Shown: piece by piece, positions 48,054 to 57,100 of the stretch | Numbering within the stretch: position 1 is the first letter of the stretch | Layout: every line of letters starts with the position of its first letter | Origin: Pseudomonas putida | Lineage (GTDB): Bacteria > Pseudomonadota > Gammaproteobacteria > Pseudomonadales > Pseudomonadaceae | Length of the DNA stretch: 64,000 bases | Direction of reading: 5' to 3' | Assembly: GCF_002025705.1 (NCBI RefSeq) | Contig: NZ_CP018846.1 | Coordinates: 5,571,501 to 5,635,500, forward strand | Made by a program: the position numbers and the translations under genes | The notes under the pieces: generated by a model | The model's input: the letters and a program-made list of their open reading frames with translations, nothing else | What the model was told of the DNA's origin: nothing | Databases searched by the model: none

Positions 48054-49027
48054 GGCTGAATGTTCTCATAGAGAATTTCCCCAAGCCATTGACCACCCTC
48101 TTTACCTTTTTCGCCCCCCACCTTTCCACCTACTACTCCACCTGCCACCGCGCACGCTAATGCACCAGGCCCTCCAGTAGGTATTCCGAATGCTACAGCG
48201 CATGCAAGGGTGCCTGCGGCACCTCCGACAGCCCCCATTATGGTGCTTCCACTCAAGCCTCCAACTAAACCACTTCCCTCTACATACTTGGCCTTTCTAC
48301 ATTCCTCTTCTCGGCCAATGGTGCATGCCTTATGAATAGACAGCCCTGTCGCTGCCACATCTAATGCGACTCCAATGTAGGCCCCTTTCTTGATCAGACT
48401 CGCAGCCCTCGCCACTCCCGTTACCTTCTCGGCATACCCGGTAATTTCCCCGGTACTCAGATAGCGTTTAGTGGAAAGCTGCAGCATCCGCTTGATCGAT
48501 CCCTGATTTCGTAGACCAGAGCCGTAAGCGGCAGTCTTCCCAATCTGCTCATCCAATACCCTGAACAGCGCCGCCCGCTTGGCATAGAACTCTTCCCTCG
48601 CCCTGAACGCACCACCACTCATATGCTCGCGGTGCAATTGCTCAATCTGCTCCAGCGTCTTCTTGATGGAAGCCAAATGCCTGGCCCAGCCATCGCTTGC
48701 GGCCCCGGCCCCCGTCGCAGCGTGTGCCAGCAGACTCTGCAGCATCTCAAAGTTATCCAGCATGAACCCATCGACACCCCCGCCGTTGAATACGATATCG
48801 CGGTGAATACCTGCCGCCTTGCCCATGAGAAAGGCTTCATGGCTGGTACAGGAGGGCGTGGAGGGATCACCGACGATCACCAGTTCGCCAGCAAAGACGA
48901 CCGTGTTGACGATATGCGCATTGAGCACATCGAACTTGGCCTGCTGATTGGCGTTCATCGGCGTGCCGTTCTTCAGGGTCGCGTAGTTCTGCGCCTTGGG
49001 ATTTATAAAGCTGCGTGCCTCGGACAT
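48050..49027 (-). CDS. Putative Hcp-dependent T6SS effector with glycine-zipper C-terminus
   Basis: 325 aa, MSEARSFINPKAQNYATLKN, GAGGAACG upstream. It starts 9 bp after hcp, the arrangement of an effector carried by Hcp. The N-terminal ~170 residues are mostly helical (VLNAHIVNTVVFAGELVIVG, REHMSGGAFRAREEFYAKRA). The C-terminal ~120 residues are hydrophobic and rich in small residues with repeated GxxxG (GLSGSTIMGAVGGAAGTLAC, GPGALACAVAGGVVGGKVGG, EKGKEGGQWLGE), a glycine-zipper pattern like known pore-forming T6SS effectors such as Tse4. No catalytic motif, no signal peptide. Effector role is inference from neighbours and composition. Confidence 0.7.
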   Translation of the reverse strand: MSEARSFINPKAQNYATLKNGTPMNANQQAKFDVLNAHIVNTVVFAGELVIVGDPSTPSCTSHEAFLMGKAAGIHRDIVFNGGGVDGFMLDNFEMLQSLLAHAATGAGAASDGWARHLASIKKTLEQIEQLHREHMSGGAFRAREEFYAKRAALFRVLDEQIGKTAAYGSGLRNQGSIKRMLQLSTKRYLSTGEITGYAEKVTGVARAASLIKKGAYIGVALDVAATGLSIHKACTIGREEECRKAKYVEGSGLVGGLSGSTIMGAVGGAAGTLACAVAFGIPTGGPGALACAVAGGVVGGKVGGEKGKEGGQWLGEILYENIQP

Positions 49028-49036
49028 GGTCGTTCC

Positions 49037-49525
49037 TCACGCAAACTTCTTGTTGGCAATCCGGTCCCAACCACCGGTGACACTGCCGCCAGCACCACCA
49101 TCAGCGCGCTGCTGCCGGGTGTACGTGGTCTTGATGCGACCGTAGTTGAGCTGGATGATTTCAGTCGGCACGCCGGCATGCACGCTATGTAGATAGTCGG
49201 CAATGATCACTTCTTCGAGCACCACTTCGTAGTACTTCAGCTTGTCACCACCGGCGCGGCAAACGACCAGCCTGACTTCTTTCAGGTGCTGCCCGGCGCA
49301 ACTGGCTTCAAGCAGTTTGCAGCTGGCATTGTCCAGGTATTTGGTGAAGGTCAGGTTGCTCAGGGTGGTGCGCCCGGAGGTGGCGCCCCCTGCGGAACTT
49401 GCGGTAGCAGAGGTGCTTTGGCTGGTGCCGAACGTGTAGCCGAGGATCTCGATCCAGTGCTTGTATTGCTCGTCTTGCGATTCGCCAGCGATTTCCGCGA
49501 TTTGTATGAAAGCGTCGAAAGCCAT
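49037..49525 (-). CDS. hcp: Type VI secretion tube protein Hcp
   Basis: 162 aa, MAFDAFIQIAEIAGESQDEQ, AAGGAAC upstream of the ATG. Hcp landmarks: KHWIEILGYTFGTSQS, a Gly/Ser/Thr-rich extended loop (TSATASSAGGATSGRTTLSN), LTFTKYLDNASCKLLEASCA, VVCRAGGDKLKYYEVVLEEV and the C-terminal IKTTYTRQQRADGGAGGS. It forms hexameric rings that build the tube and carry effectors in the lumen. No other T6SS structural gene is in the window, so it is an orphan hcp whose partner is the effector behind it. Confidence 0.95.
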   Translation of the reverse strand: MAFDAFIQIAEIAGESQDEQYKHWIEILGYTFGTSQSTSATASSAGGATSGRTTLSNLTFTKYLDNASCKLLEASCAGQHLKEVRLVVCRAGGDKLKYYEVVLEEVIIADYLHSVHAGVPTEIIQLNYGRIKTTYTRQQRADGGAGGSVTGGWDRIANKKFA

Positions 49526-49709
49526 GATTACTGTTCCTTGTAAACGAATGAGTGGAACAGGCTAGGTGCGAGGAAAGATAACCGCAACGGTTCTCTGGAG
49601 ATCGATACTTAATTCAGAATTTTCCTACAACTTTTACGACAAGTTAGCTTGCGGATGTATGAGAGTTTTTCAAAGCAAGGGCCATGGCCCACAGCATATG
49701 TATTGGTCG

Positions 49710-49819
49710 CCTGTGCCGACCTCTTCGCGGGTAAACCCGCTCCCACAGAGATCGCGCAGGCCCTGAATGCTGCGCAGCACCTGTGGGAGCGGGTTTACCC
49801 GCGAAGAGGCCGGCACAGG
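49710..49819. repeat. REP pair bordering the T6SS cassette, right
   Basis: CCTGTGCCGACCTCTTCGCG...GGTAAACCCGCTCCCACAG and its near-perfect complement ending CGAAGAGGCCGGCACAGG, with about 33 bases of centre. It marks the right edge of the hcp cassette and also abuts the permease stop codon. Confidence 0.88.
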
Positions 49820-49823
49820 AAAA

Positions 49824-50687
49824 TCAACGTTGCATGCCCCACCGCCGAACGGTCAACCGCTCCAGGGTATTGAACACCAACCCCTCGACCAGCAGACCAA
49901 TCAGGATCACCACCGCCAGCCCGGCAAACACCTTGTCGGTGTACAGCTCATTGCGGTTCTGGAAGATGTACCAGCCCAGCCCGCCCTTGCCGCTGCTGGC
50001 GCCGAACACCAACTCGGCGGCAATCAGCGTGCGCCAAGCGAACGCCCAGCCGATCTTCAGCCCCGAGAGGATCGACGGCAACGCCGCCGGCACCAGGATG
50101 TGCAGGACCAGGCGCAGCCCTTTCAGGCCGTAATTGCGCCCGGCCATGCGCAAGGTCTCCGAAACCCCAAGAAAGCCTGCATAGGTATTCAGCGCCAGCG
50201 CCCACAATACCGAATGCACCAGCACGAAGATCAGGCTGTTGTCGCCCAGCCCAAACCACAGCAACGCCAGCGGCAGCAGGGCGATTGCCGGCAGCGGGTT
50301 GAACATCGAGGTCAGGGTGCCCAGCAGATCACGACCGAGCTGGGTCGACACCGCCAGGCTGGTAAGGCCAAAGGCCAGAACGATCCCCAGCAGGTAGCCT
50401 TTGAGCAGAATAACCAGCGACACGCCGACCTTGGCCGGCAGTTCGCCGCTGAGCAGGCCGTCCCACAGCGCGGCGGCAGTCTGCAGGAAGGTCGGCAGCA
50501 GCAGGTCGTTGCCCTGGTAGCGGGCGATCGCTTCCCACAAGGCTGCGATCACCACCAGGATCACGGCCTTGCGCAGCCAGCCGTGCTGCCACAAGCGCTG
50601 GGCCAACGGTAAGTTGCGTTCCACGGGCACACTGAGCAAAGGCTGCAGCTGCACCTCGTATTCCTGGCGTACAGGTGTAGGGGTCAT
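49824..50687 (-). CDS. ABC transporter permease, taurine/sulfonate/nitrate type
   Basis: 287 aa, MTPTPVRQEYEVQLQPLLSV, AGGAG upstream. BPD_transp_1 permease: about six membrane segments with the EAA loop SETLRMAGRNYGLKGLRLVL and HILVPAALPSILSGLKIGWA. It groups with SsuC/TauC-type permeases. It comes 14 bp after the ATPase gene and ends the operon. The substrate is not readable from sequence, but a sulfonate is plausible given the upstream dioxygenase. Confidence 0.92.
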   Translation of the reverse strand: MTPTPVRQEYEVQLQPLLSVPVERNLPLAQRLWQHGWLRKAVILVVIAALWEAIARYQGNDLLLPTFLQTAAALWDGLLSGELPAKVGVSLVILLKGYLLGIVLAFGLTSLAVSTQLGRDLLGTLTSMFNPLPAIALLPLALLWFGLGDNSLIFVLVHSVLWALALNTYAGFLGVSETLRMAGRNYGLKGLRLVLHILVPAALPSILSGLKIGWAFAWRTLIAAELVFGASSGKGGLGWYIFQNRNELYTDKVFAGLAVVILIGLLVEGLVFNTLERLTVRRWGMQR

Positions 50688-50701
50688 GGCTGAAGCTCCT
50701 G

Positions 50702-51565
50702 TCAGTAGGCGATGCGGATGTCGTTGAAGCCCAGGTCATCGGCCTGTGCAGGCACTTCGGCCTCGTCGAACAGCAAGCGATGGATGCGCCGTGCACTAGC
50801 CTGAAAGTCTGCAGCGCCGAGGCTACCGAGGTCGTACTGGTGGCTGTGCACCTCTGCGCGCACCCGGCCCGGGTGGGGCGACAGCAGCAGGATGCGGTTG
50901 CCGACCACCAGCGCCTCCTCGATGGAGTGGGTGACGAACAGCAAGGTGAAGCGCACTTCTTCCCACAGCAGCAGCAGTTCTTCCTGCATCTTGCGCCGGG
51001 TCAGCGCATCGAGTGCGGCGAACGGCTCGTCCATCAGCAGGATCTTCGGCTGGGTCGCCAGCGCCCGGGCAATCGCCACGCGCGCCTTCATCCCGCCCGA
51101 CAGCATGTGCGGGTAGACATCGGCAAAGACGGCCAGGCCGACCTTGTCCAGATAATGCAGGGCCCGCTCCTCGGCCTCGGCGCGCTTTAGCTGGCCAGAC
51201 ACCAACAGCGGGAACATGACGTTCTCTTTCACCGTTTTCCAGGGCGGCAGCTGGTCGAACTCCTGGAACACTACGATGCGGTCAGGGCCGGGGCCTTTGA
51301 CCGGCTGGCCCTGCAGCAGAATCTGCCCTTCCCGGGGGTTGATGAAACCGGCCACGGCCTTGAGCAAGGTGGATTTGCCGCAGCCCGATGGGCCAAGCAG
51401 GACGAAACGGTCGGCACGGTCGACTTCGAAGCTGACCTGATGGGTGGCCCGCACCACGCGCTGCGCGGTGCGGTATTCGAGGCTCAGGTTGTCCACCTGG
51501 AGCAACGGCGGTGTAGCGACACGGCTCAGGTTGCTGGCCGTGCGGCCTGGCAATGGGGCGGTCAT
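50702..51565 (-). CDS. ABC transporter ATPase, taurine/sulfonate type
   Basis: 287 aa, MTAPLPGRTASNLSRVATPP, GGGAG upstream. Walker A VLLGPSGCGKSTLLKAVAGF, Q-loop VVFQEFDQLPPWKTVKENVM, ABC signature LSGGMKARVAIARALA and Walker B ILLMDEPFAALD followed by the H-loop LLFVTHSIEEALVV. Very close to SsuB/TauB and NrtC. It is 6 bp after the binding-protein gene. Confidence 0.93.
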   Translation of the reverse strand: MTAPLPGRTASNLSRVATPPLLQVDNLSLEYRTAQRVVRATHQVSFEVDRADRFVLLGPSGCGKSTLLKAVAGFINPREGQILLQGQPVKGPGPDRIVVFQEFDQLPPWKTVKENVMFPLLVSGQLKRAEAEERALHYLDKVGLAVFADVYPHMLSGGMKARVAIARALATQPKILLMDEPFAALDALTRRKMQEELLLLWEEVRFTLLFVTHSIEEALVVGNRILLLSPHPGRVRAEVHSHQYDLGSLGAADFQASARRIHRLLFDEAEVPAQADDLGFNDIRIAY

Positions 51566-51571
51566 GGTCGG

Positions 51572-52591
51572 TCAGCTCCCTTGCAACGGGCGTTCATCCT
51601 GGAAGAAGTAGTCCTTCCACGACTCCGGCTTGTGCTTGATGGCGCCTACCCGATACATGAACTCGGCCAGTTTGTAGGTGTTCTTTGGCGTGACGGTGAA
51701 CTCGTACTGCGGGTTGTCGATCAGTTTGATCAGCGCTTCGCGGTCGATCTTGGCCTTGGTCACGCGGATGTAGGTATCTGCCGCAGCGGCCTTGTCCTTC
51801 TGGGCGAAATCCGCCGCTTCGGCCAGGGCGTCGACGAAGGCCTTGTAGGTCTTGGGGTTGTCCTTGCGGAATTTCTCGGTGGCGAACAGCAGGGTCGGCG
51901 AGTTGGGGCCGAGCAGGTCATAGCTGTTGAGCACCACGTGCACGTCCTTGTTGGCCAGTGCCTGGTCCTGGAACGGCGGGTTGGAGAAATGCCCGTTCAG
52001 TTCAGTACCGCCGGCCAGCAGCGCGGCAGTGGCATCCGGGTGCGGCACGGCCAAGGTGTACTTGTCGAGGCGGTTGTATTCCTTGTCGCCCCACTGCTGG
52101 GCGGCGGCGTACTGCAGGAAGCGCGACTGCACCGAAACACCCACCGCAGGCACGGCAATGCGGTCCTTTTCGGAAATATCGGCGATGGTCTTCACGTTAG
52201 GGTTGCTGCTGACCAGGTAGTACGGAAAGTTGCCCAACGAGGCCACGGCCTTGACGTTCTGCCGGTCCTTGGTGCGGTCCCAAACGGTCAGCAGCGGGCC
52301 GACACCCGCGCCGGCGATATCCACCGAGCCGGACAGCAGCGCGTCGTTGATCGCCGAGCCGCCGGACAGCTGGGCCCAGTCGACTTCGATGTCGATGCCC
52401 TGCTCCTTGCCATGCTTCTCGATCAAGTGCTGGTCACGCACCACGTTGAGCAGCAGGTAGACGATGCCGAACTGTTCGGCGATGCGGATCTTGCCTTCGG
52501 CTTGCGCCACGGCAGGGGCCGTCAGGCTTCCGACAACCAGGCTAGCGCCCAGGCCGATACTTGCCGCCAGGCGGCTGATGGATTTACGCAT
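51572..52591 (-). CDS. Periplasmic sulfonate/taurine-type binding protein
   Basis: 339 aa from the ATG at 52591 (MRKSISRLAASIGLGASLVV), signal peptide ending AQA. SsuA/TauA-like: EGKIRIAEQFGIVYLLLNVV followed by EVDWAQLSGGSAINDALLSG and SVDIAGAGVGPLLTVWDRTK. The longer in-frame opening to 52732 reads antisense of the dioxygenase and is rejected. Second in the set dioxygenase - binding protein - ATPase - permease. Confidence 0.92.
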   Translation of the reverse strand: MRKSISRLAASIGLGASLVVGSLTAPAVAQAEGKIRIAEQFGIVYLLLNVVRDQHLIEKHGKEQGIDIEVDWAQLSGGSAINDALLSGSVDIAGAGVGPLLTVWDRTKDRQNVKAVASLGNFPYYLVSSNPNVKTIADISEKDRIAVPAVGVSVQSRFLQYAAAQQWGDKEYNRLDKYTLAVPHPDATAALLAGGTELNGHFSNPPFQDQALANKDVHVVLNSYDLLGPNSPTLLFATEKFRKDNPKTYKAFVDALAEAADFAQKDKAAAADTYIRVTKAKIDREALIKLIDNPQYEFTVTPKNTYKLAEFMYRVGAIKHKPESWKDYFFQDERPLQGS

Positions 52592-52608
52592 GATGAATTC
52601 CTCAGTCG

Positions 52609-53508
52609 TCAGAACGGGGCATCGCCCTGGATGGTGGTGCGGAACAGCTTGCGCCGCAGGTGCGCGGGGCAACCGGTGGCCAGGTGGATCAGCGAACGGT
52701 TGTCCCAGAACACCAGGTCGTGGGGCTGCCACTGATGGCGATAGATGTTTTGCTCAAGCACGCTCAGCGCGTATAGCTGCTGCAGCACGTCGCGGCTTTC
52801 ATCGTCCGGCAGGCCAACGATGCGGGTGGTGAAGCCTTCACTGACGAACAGTGCCTTACGGCCGTTTTCCGGGTGGGTACGCACTACTGGGTGGATGACT
52901 TCCTTGACCTGCGCCAGTTGCTCGGCCGTCAGGGTCGGGCGCCAGTTGCCTTCGAACTTGGTTTCAGCGTAACGGGCGGTGTAGGAGTGAGCGGCACTGC
53001 GGCCCTCGACCACCTTGCGCAGGGCTTCGGGCACGGCGTCCCAGGCTTTGTGCATGTCGGCGAACAGGGTGTCGCCCCCTTCGCTTGGCAACTCCTGGGC
53101 GTGCAGCATGGAGCCGAGGCTTGGCAGTTCCTTGTACGACAGGTCCGAATGCCAGAACTTGCCGGCATCGCCCAGGCCGATGTTCTGGCCATGTTCGATG
53201 ATGTTGGAGACGATCAGGATTTCCGGGTGGCCGGCGAGCAGGAACTGCTTGAGCACATGGATCTGCAACTCGCCAAAGCGGCGGCTGAAGGTGATCTGCT
53301 GTTCCGGGCTGATGCGCTGGTCACGGAACACCAGCACATGGTGGTCGAGGTGGGCGCGATGAATACGGGTGAAATCCTCGGTGGTGACCGGCTTGGCCAG
53401 GTCCAGGCCAATGATCTCGGCGCCGACGGCACCGGAGAACGGGCGGATTTCGAAGGTTTGCGGCTGGGCGCTGTCGATGGACGACAAGGCGTTCGAGGCG
53501 GCTGGCAT
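52609..53508 (-). CDS. TauD/TfdA-family 2-oxoglutarate dioxygenase
   Basis: 299 aa, MPAASNALSSIDSAQPQTFE. Iron ligands: HSD in GKFWHSDLSYKELPSLGSML (His and Asp) and a distal His in QPHDLVFWDNRSLIHLATGC; the 2OG-binding Arg follows (PAHLRRKLFRTTI). TauD splits taurine to sulfite and aminoacetaldehyde using oxygen. First gene of the cluster, so it most likely acts on the compound imported by the downstream ABC system; the substrate is inferred, other sulfonates or alkyl sulfates are possible. Confidence 0.9.
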   Translation of the reverse strand: MPAASNALSSIDSAQPQTFEIRPFSGAVGAEIIGLDLAKPVTTEDFTRIHRAHLDHHVLVFRDQRISPEQQITFSRRFGELQIHVLKQFLLAGHPEILIVSNIIEHGQNIGLGDAGKFWHSDLSYKELPSLGSMLHAQELPSEGGDTLFADMHKAWDAVPEALRKVVEGRSAAHSYTARYAETKFEGNWRPTLTAEQLAQVKEVIHPVVRTHPENGRKALFVSEGFTTRIVGLPDDESRDVLQQLYALSVLEQNIYRHQWQPHDLVFWDNRSLIHLATGCPAHLRRKLFRTTIQGDAPF

Positions 53509-53695
53509 GTTTCACTCCCACGCAGTGCGCGACTTCAATGGCGCGCAACGATCAGAAACGCACGGGGATTACCCGTGTGGGTTCAAGTCGTGCGGCGCAT
53601 CGATTGATCGACGGGTACGCAGTGGCAGTGACTATAAATGCATAAGAAAAATAATTTAAATATCTTTAACGCATAACCATATGAGCGACAGCCGC
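53509..53695 (-). promoter_or_regulatory. Upstream region of the sulfonate-type operon
   Basis: 187 bp with an AT-rich core (TAAGAAAAATAATTTAAATA and TCTTTAACGCATAACC at 53640-53681) in a high-GC setting, suitable for the promoter of the dioxygenase operon and for a CysB/Cbl-type activator. No site was proven. A small hairpin TGAGCG/CGCTCA at 53681-53697 lies at the end of the next gene. Confidence 0.45.
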
Positions 53696-54055
53696 TCAGA
53701 TAAGGCCGTGATCCGTCTCGTCCTGAATAAGGTTGCTCAAGCCCCCCAGCGCCTTGCGCGCGCTCGAGCGATTGAGCAGCTTGGCCTGGGCGCCGGCCGG
53801 CAGGTCAGTGATGCTGAGAACGCCCTTGGTGGTAAGCACATCGATCAGGTCTTCCAGCACGCGAATCATGTCCAGGTCGCTCTGCTTGAGCTGGCGCAGG
53901 CTGTTTTCCACCACATCGTCAGCGAACCAGTGCTGGACCTCGGCATGGTCGGCGGTGAGGACTTCCGTGTGCCCGGGGAAGGGGCTGGGCTCGACACGCT
54001 GCAGGCGGCCTTCGGGGTCACGTTGTACGTAGATCAGGGCGTTGTCCAGCGTCAC
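53696..54055 (-). CDS. Conserved hypothetical protein between the sulfonate operon and lapA
   Basis: 119 aa from a GTG at 54055 (MTLDNALIYVQRDPEGRLQR), with GGAAGG 9 bases upstream; a longer opening to 54190 has no ribosome site. The first ~45 residues are strand-like (VEPSPFPGHTEVLTADHAEV), the rest helical: SLRQLKQSDLDMIRVLEDLI then DVLTTKGVLSITDLPAGAQA. The opening pattern YVQRDPEGRL recalls small Pseudomonas proteins that databases sometimes label tryptophan synthase beta-like; I would not call it an enzyme. Function unknown; tandem with lapA on the same strand. Confidence 0.72.
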   Translation of the reverse strand: MTLDNALIYVQRDPEGRLQRVEPSPFPGHTEVLTADHAEVQHWFADDVVENSLRQLKQSDLDMIRVLEDLIDVLTTKGVLSITDLPAGAQAKLLNRSSARKALGGLSNLIQDETDHGLI

Positions 54056-54152
54056 GAGGGTACCTTCCGGGTGATTGCGCGATGAAATGGCAGGCGAGTA
54101 TGCGCCTGCCCACCAGTCGCAGGGAAGCGCCACCCCGTGGATCGAAGGGCTT

Positions 54153-54180
54153 CGACAGCGGCAGTCACCTGCCGCTGTCG
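54153..54180 (-). terminator. Hairpin just past the lapA stop
   Basis: CGACAGCGGCAG and CTGCCGCTGTCG form a perfect 12-bp stem with a 4-base loop, 10 bp beyond the stop codon. No T-run follows, so Rho may be needed for full termination. Confidence 0.65.
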
Positions 54181-54189
54181 GGGCCAGCA

Positions 54190-57100
54190 TCAGTTGTTGT
54201 GGTTGTCGATCTTGATCAGCGGATCAGCACCACCGACCAGCGAGTTGATCGTGGCACTCGACCAGTTGACCCCCTGCAGGGTGATAGTGGTGTCGACATG
54301 GTTGGCACCATCGGTCGCGTTCAGCTCACCTTTGCTGCTCACCTGCAGAACAGTATCGCCATTGACGGTGGAGACCTTCAGGTAATCGGTGATGTTGCTG
54401 CCCTTCTCGCCCTGCAGCAGGTCGCTGAGGTCGAGGCGATCGCCTTCGGACGCCTTGAAGTCGGTGACGATATCGTTTCCGGTATGCCCTGCCTTCCAGA
54501 CGAACAGGTCAGCGCCGCTGCCACCGGTAAGGGTGTCGTTGCCCTTGCCGCCGGTCAGGGTGTCGTCGCCGGCGCCGCCGAAGATGATGTCGTTGCCATC
54601 CGTGCCCAGCAGGTTGTCTTTGCCGCTGGTCCAGGCTGGGGTGGTCGACGCGCTGGCACCTGGGCCGGACGCGGTGAGCGTCACGTACAGGTGCGCAGTG
54701 TCGGTGTCACCGTCCGGCTGAGTCAGCTTGTACTCGAACGAGTCGACGTGGCCGGCGTTGTCCTTGCTGGCGATCGGCTGGTAGCTGTACGAACCATCCT
54801 TGTTGATGGTCAGGTCGCCATACAGGCCGGTGACCTTCATGCCCGCAGTGACATCCACCCAGCTGCCATTGACCTTGATCGACAGGGTCGAGGTTTCGCC
54901 GTTGGCGCCCCAAGTGTCGTTGGTGGCGACCGAACCGGTGACGGCACTGGCAGTCCACACGATCGAGGTCGTTTCAGGCACGTTGGCCTGGAAGTTGTCG
55001 ACGGTGATCGAGGCGTTGCTGCCGTTCCAGTAGGTGTCATCGTGCACAGTCAGCAAAATGCGGTACATCGCCCCAGCCGTCAGCGACTGCGTTTCCGCAG
55101 AAGTCGTGCTGCTGGTGATGTCCCCGCTCTGCGCCAGCGTCCAGGTGACGCCATTGTCCAAGCTCTTGTAGAGGCTCCAGCCAGCGGAGTCCTGGCCCAG
55201 GTAGCTGCTCAATGTATTACTGGTAACCGTGAACGACAGAGTCTCGCCACCGACAGCAGTGTAGGTTGGCGTCACTGCCTGGGCATCACCGGTGCTGGAG
55301 CCATTGTTGTCAGTCAGCTTCAGGGCAACGTTGTTGCTGCCGCTGAGGCTGACACGCCCTGCGTCTAGTGTGGTCCCATTAAGCGAACTGGACGACCAGC
55401 TGCTCAGGTTCGAGCCCAGCTTCTCCGCCAGCCTCGAATCCTGGTCGTAGGCATTGTTGGTGAACTTCCAGGCATTGCTCTCGTTGTTGGTGAAGGTTGC
55501 CAAGGTGGTGGTGTAAGCCGCCGTGGTCACCTTCGACGAGGTCAGGTTGGCCGTGATGTCGTCGTTGGCCGCAATCGCATCACTGCGGTCCTTGACGGTC
55601 AGGGTCAAGGTCGACGAGGCGGTCGAGCCGTTGGCATCACGGATGGTGAACTTCAGCTCAGCCGACAGATCGTTGGCAACGTCCTGGTTGTCTTTACCGG
55701 AGAACGTGTAGCTGCCGTCACCTTTGATGATCACCTTGCCCACGGTGCCCAGGTCAATGGTCTTGCTGTCGGTGGCACTGGTGAATGTGTAAGTCACGCC
55801 ACCGTATTGCACCGAAGACAGTTTCCAGCCGTTGGCCGCCCAGCCGGCGGTGCCACCAGTAGCATTGGCGGTAACATCGCCAGACACGGCACTGCCGCCG
55901 ACGCTGCCGACCAGCGCCTGAGTCAACGCACTCAGCGAGGTATCCACGACCAGCACGTGATCGTCGGCCGCGCCGCTGGTGATCGAGCCAGGGGTTTCGC
56001 CCGGCTTCCAGCCGATAGGCTCCAGGTAGTTCTTGTCCTGGTTGCTCAGCCCGCCGAAGCCTACAGCGTAGGAATCGTCGAAGCCTTTGTTGTTCAGGAA
56101 GTTGATCCAGGTGGTTTCGTTGGCCGTGGCGTCGTTAGGCGCACCGTCGGACATGAAGATGCTGACCAGCTTGCTGCCACCTGCCGGCGGATTGGTGTAG
56201 TTGCTGGTAACCGCGTTCAGCGCCGACGCGTAGTTGGTAGTACCGCCAGCATTGAGGTTGTCGATGGCTTTAAGCGCATCGTCCAGGTTGGTGTACCAGC
56301 CACCGTCCTTGCCGGAACTGTGGAAGGTGGCGCTGCTGGCGAACGACACGATGAACACCGAGTGCACGGTGCCCGACTGGAACAGGTTCTTGACCGCGTC
56401 CTTGAGCATTTCCAGGCGGGTGTTGTACGGGCCTGCACCATCCGGGTCACCACCACCGGTGCTGCGTGGCCCCATGCTGCCCGAACGGTCGAGCACCAGG
56501 ACCACGTCGGCGCCGCCAGCGGTACCACTTTCGACGATGGAAGCCGTGGAGTTGGCGATTACCTGCGGCCCTTTGTCGTTGTCGAAGATCGTCCCGGTGG
56601 CCGAGTTCTGGCTGCCCACAGCCAGGTTCTCGTAGAAGTTGTTGTTGTCGACCACCTGCTTGATGGTGGCCGTCAGGGTTTCATCGCTTTCGATCTTGGT
56701 GTCGTCGTAGGTCTTTACGTCGAACGAGTAGCTGCTGTTGCCACCGGTAATGGTCACGCTCTTCGGCAGCGTGCCAACAACGTCGGAGGCATCCGCGGTA
56801 CCGCTCCACTCCAGGTTCACCGTCACCGATTTGCCAGTTGGAACGGTGATGGCCTTGCCCGAAGCATCTACCAGATCGACCTTGTAGGTGAAGGTGCCAC
56901 CTTCGGTGACCGAACCGTTGACGATACTGATCTTGGCGTAAACGGTGTCGATCGTGTCGGCGATGTTCGCGGTTGCGGTAGCACCGGTGTAATCGACATT
57001 CTCGTAGTTTCCGCCAGTGACGTTGGTCACGGTCGCGGTGAGGGTGCTCGGGTCCTTGAACACGTCTTCAGAGTTCGGGTTGACGACAGACAGCGCGCCT

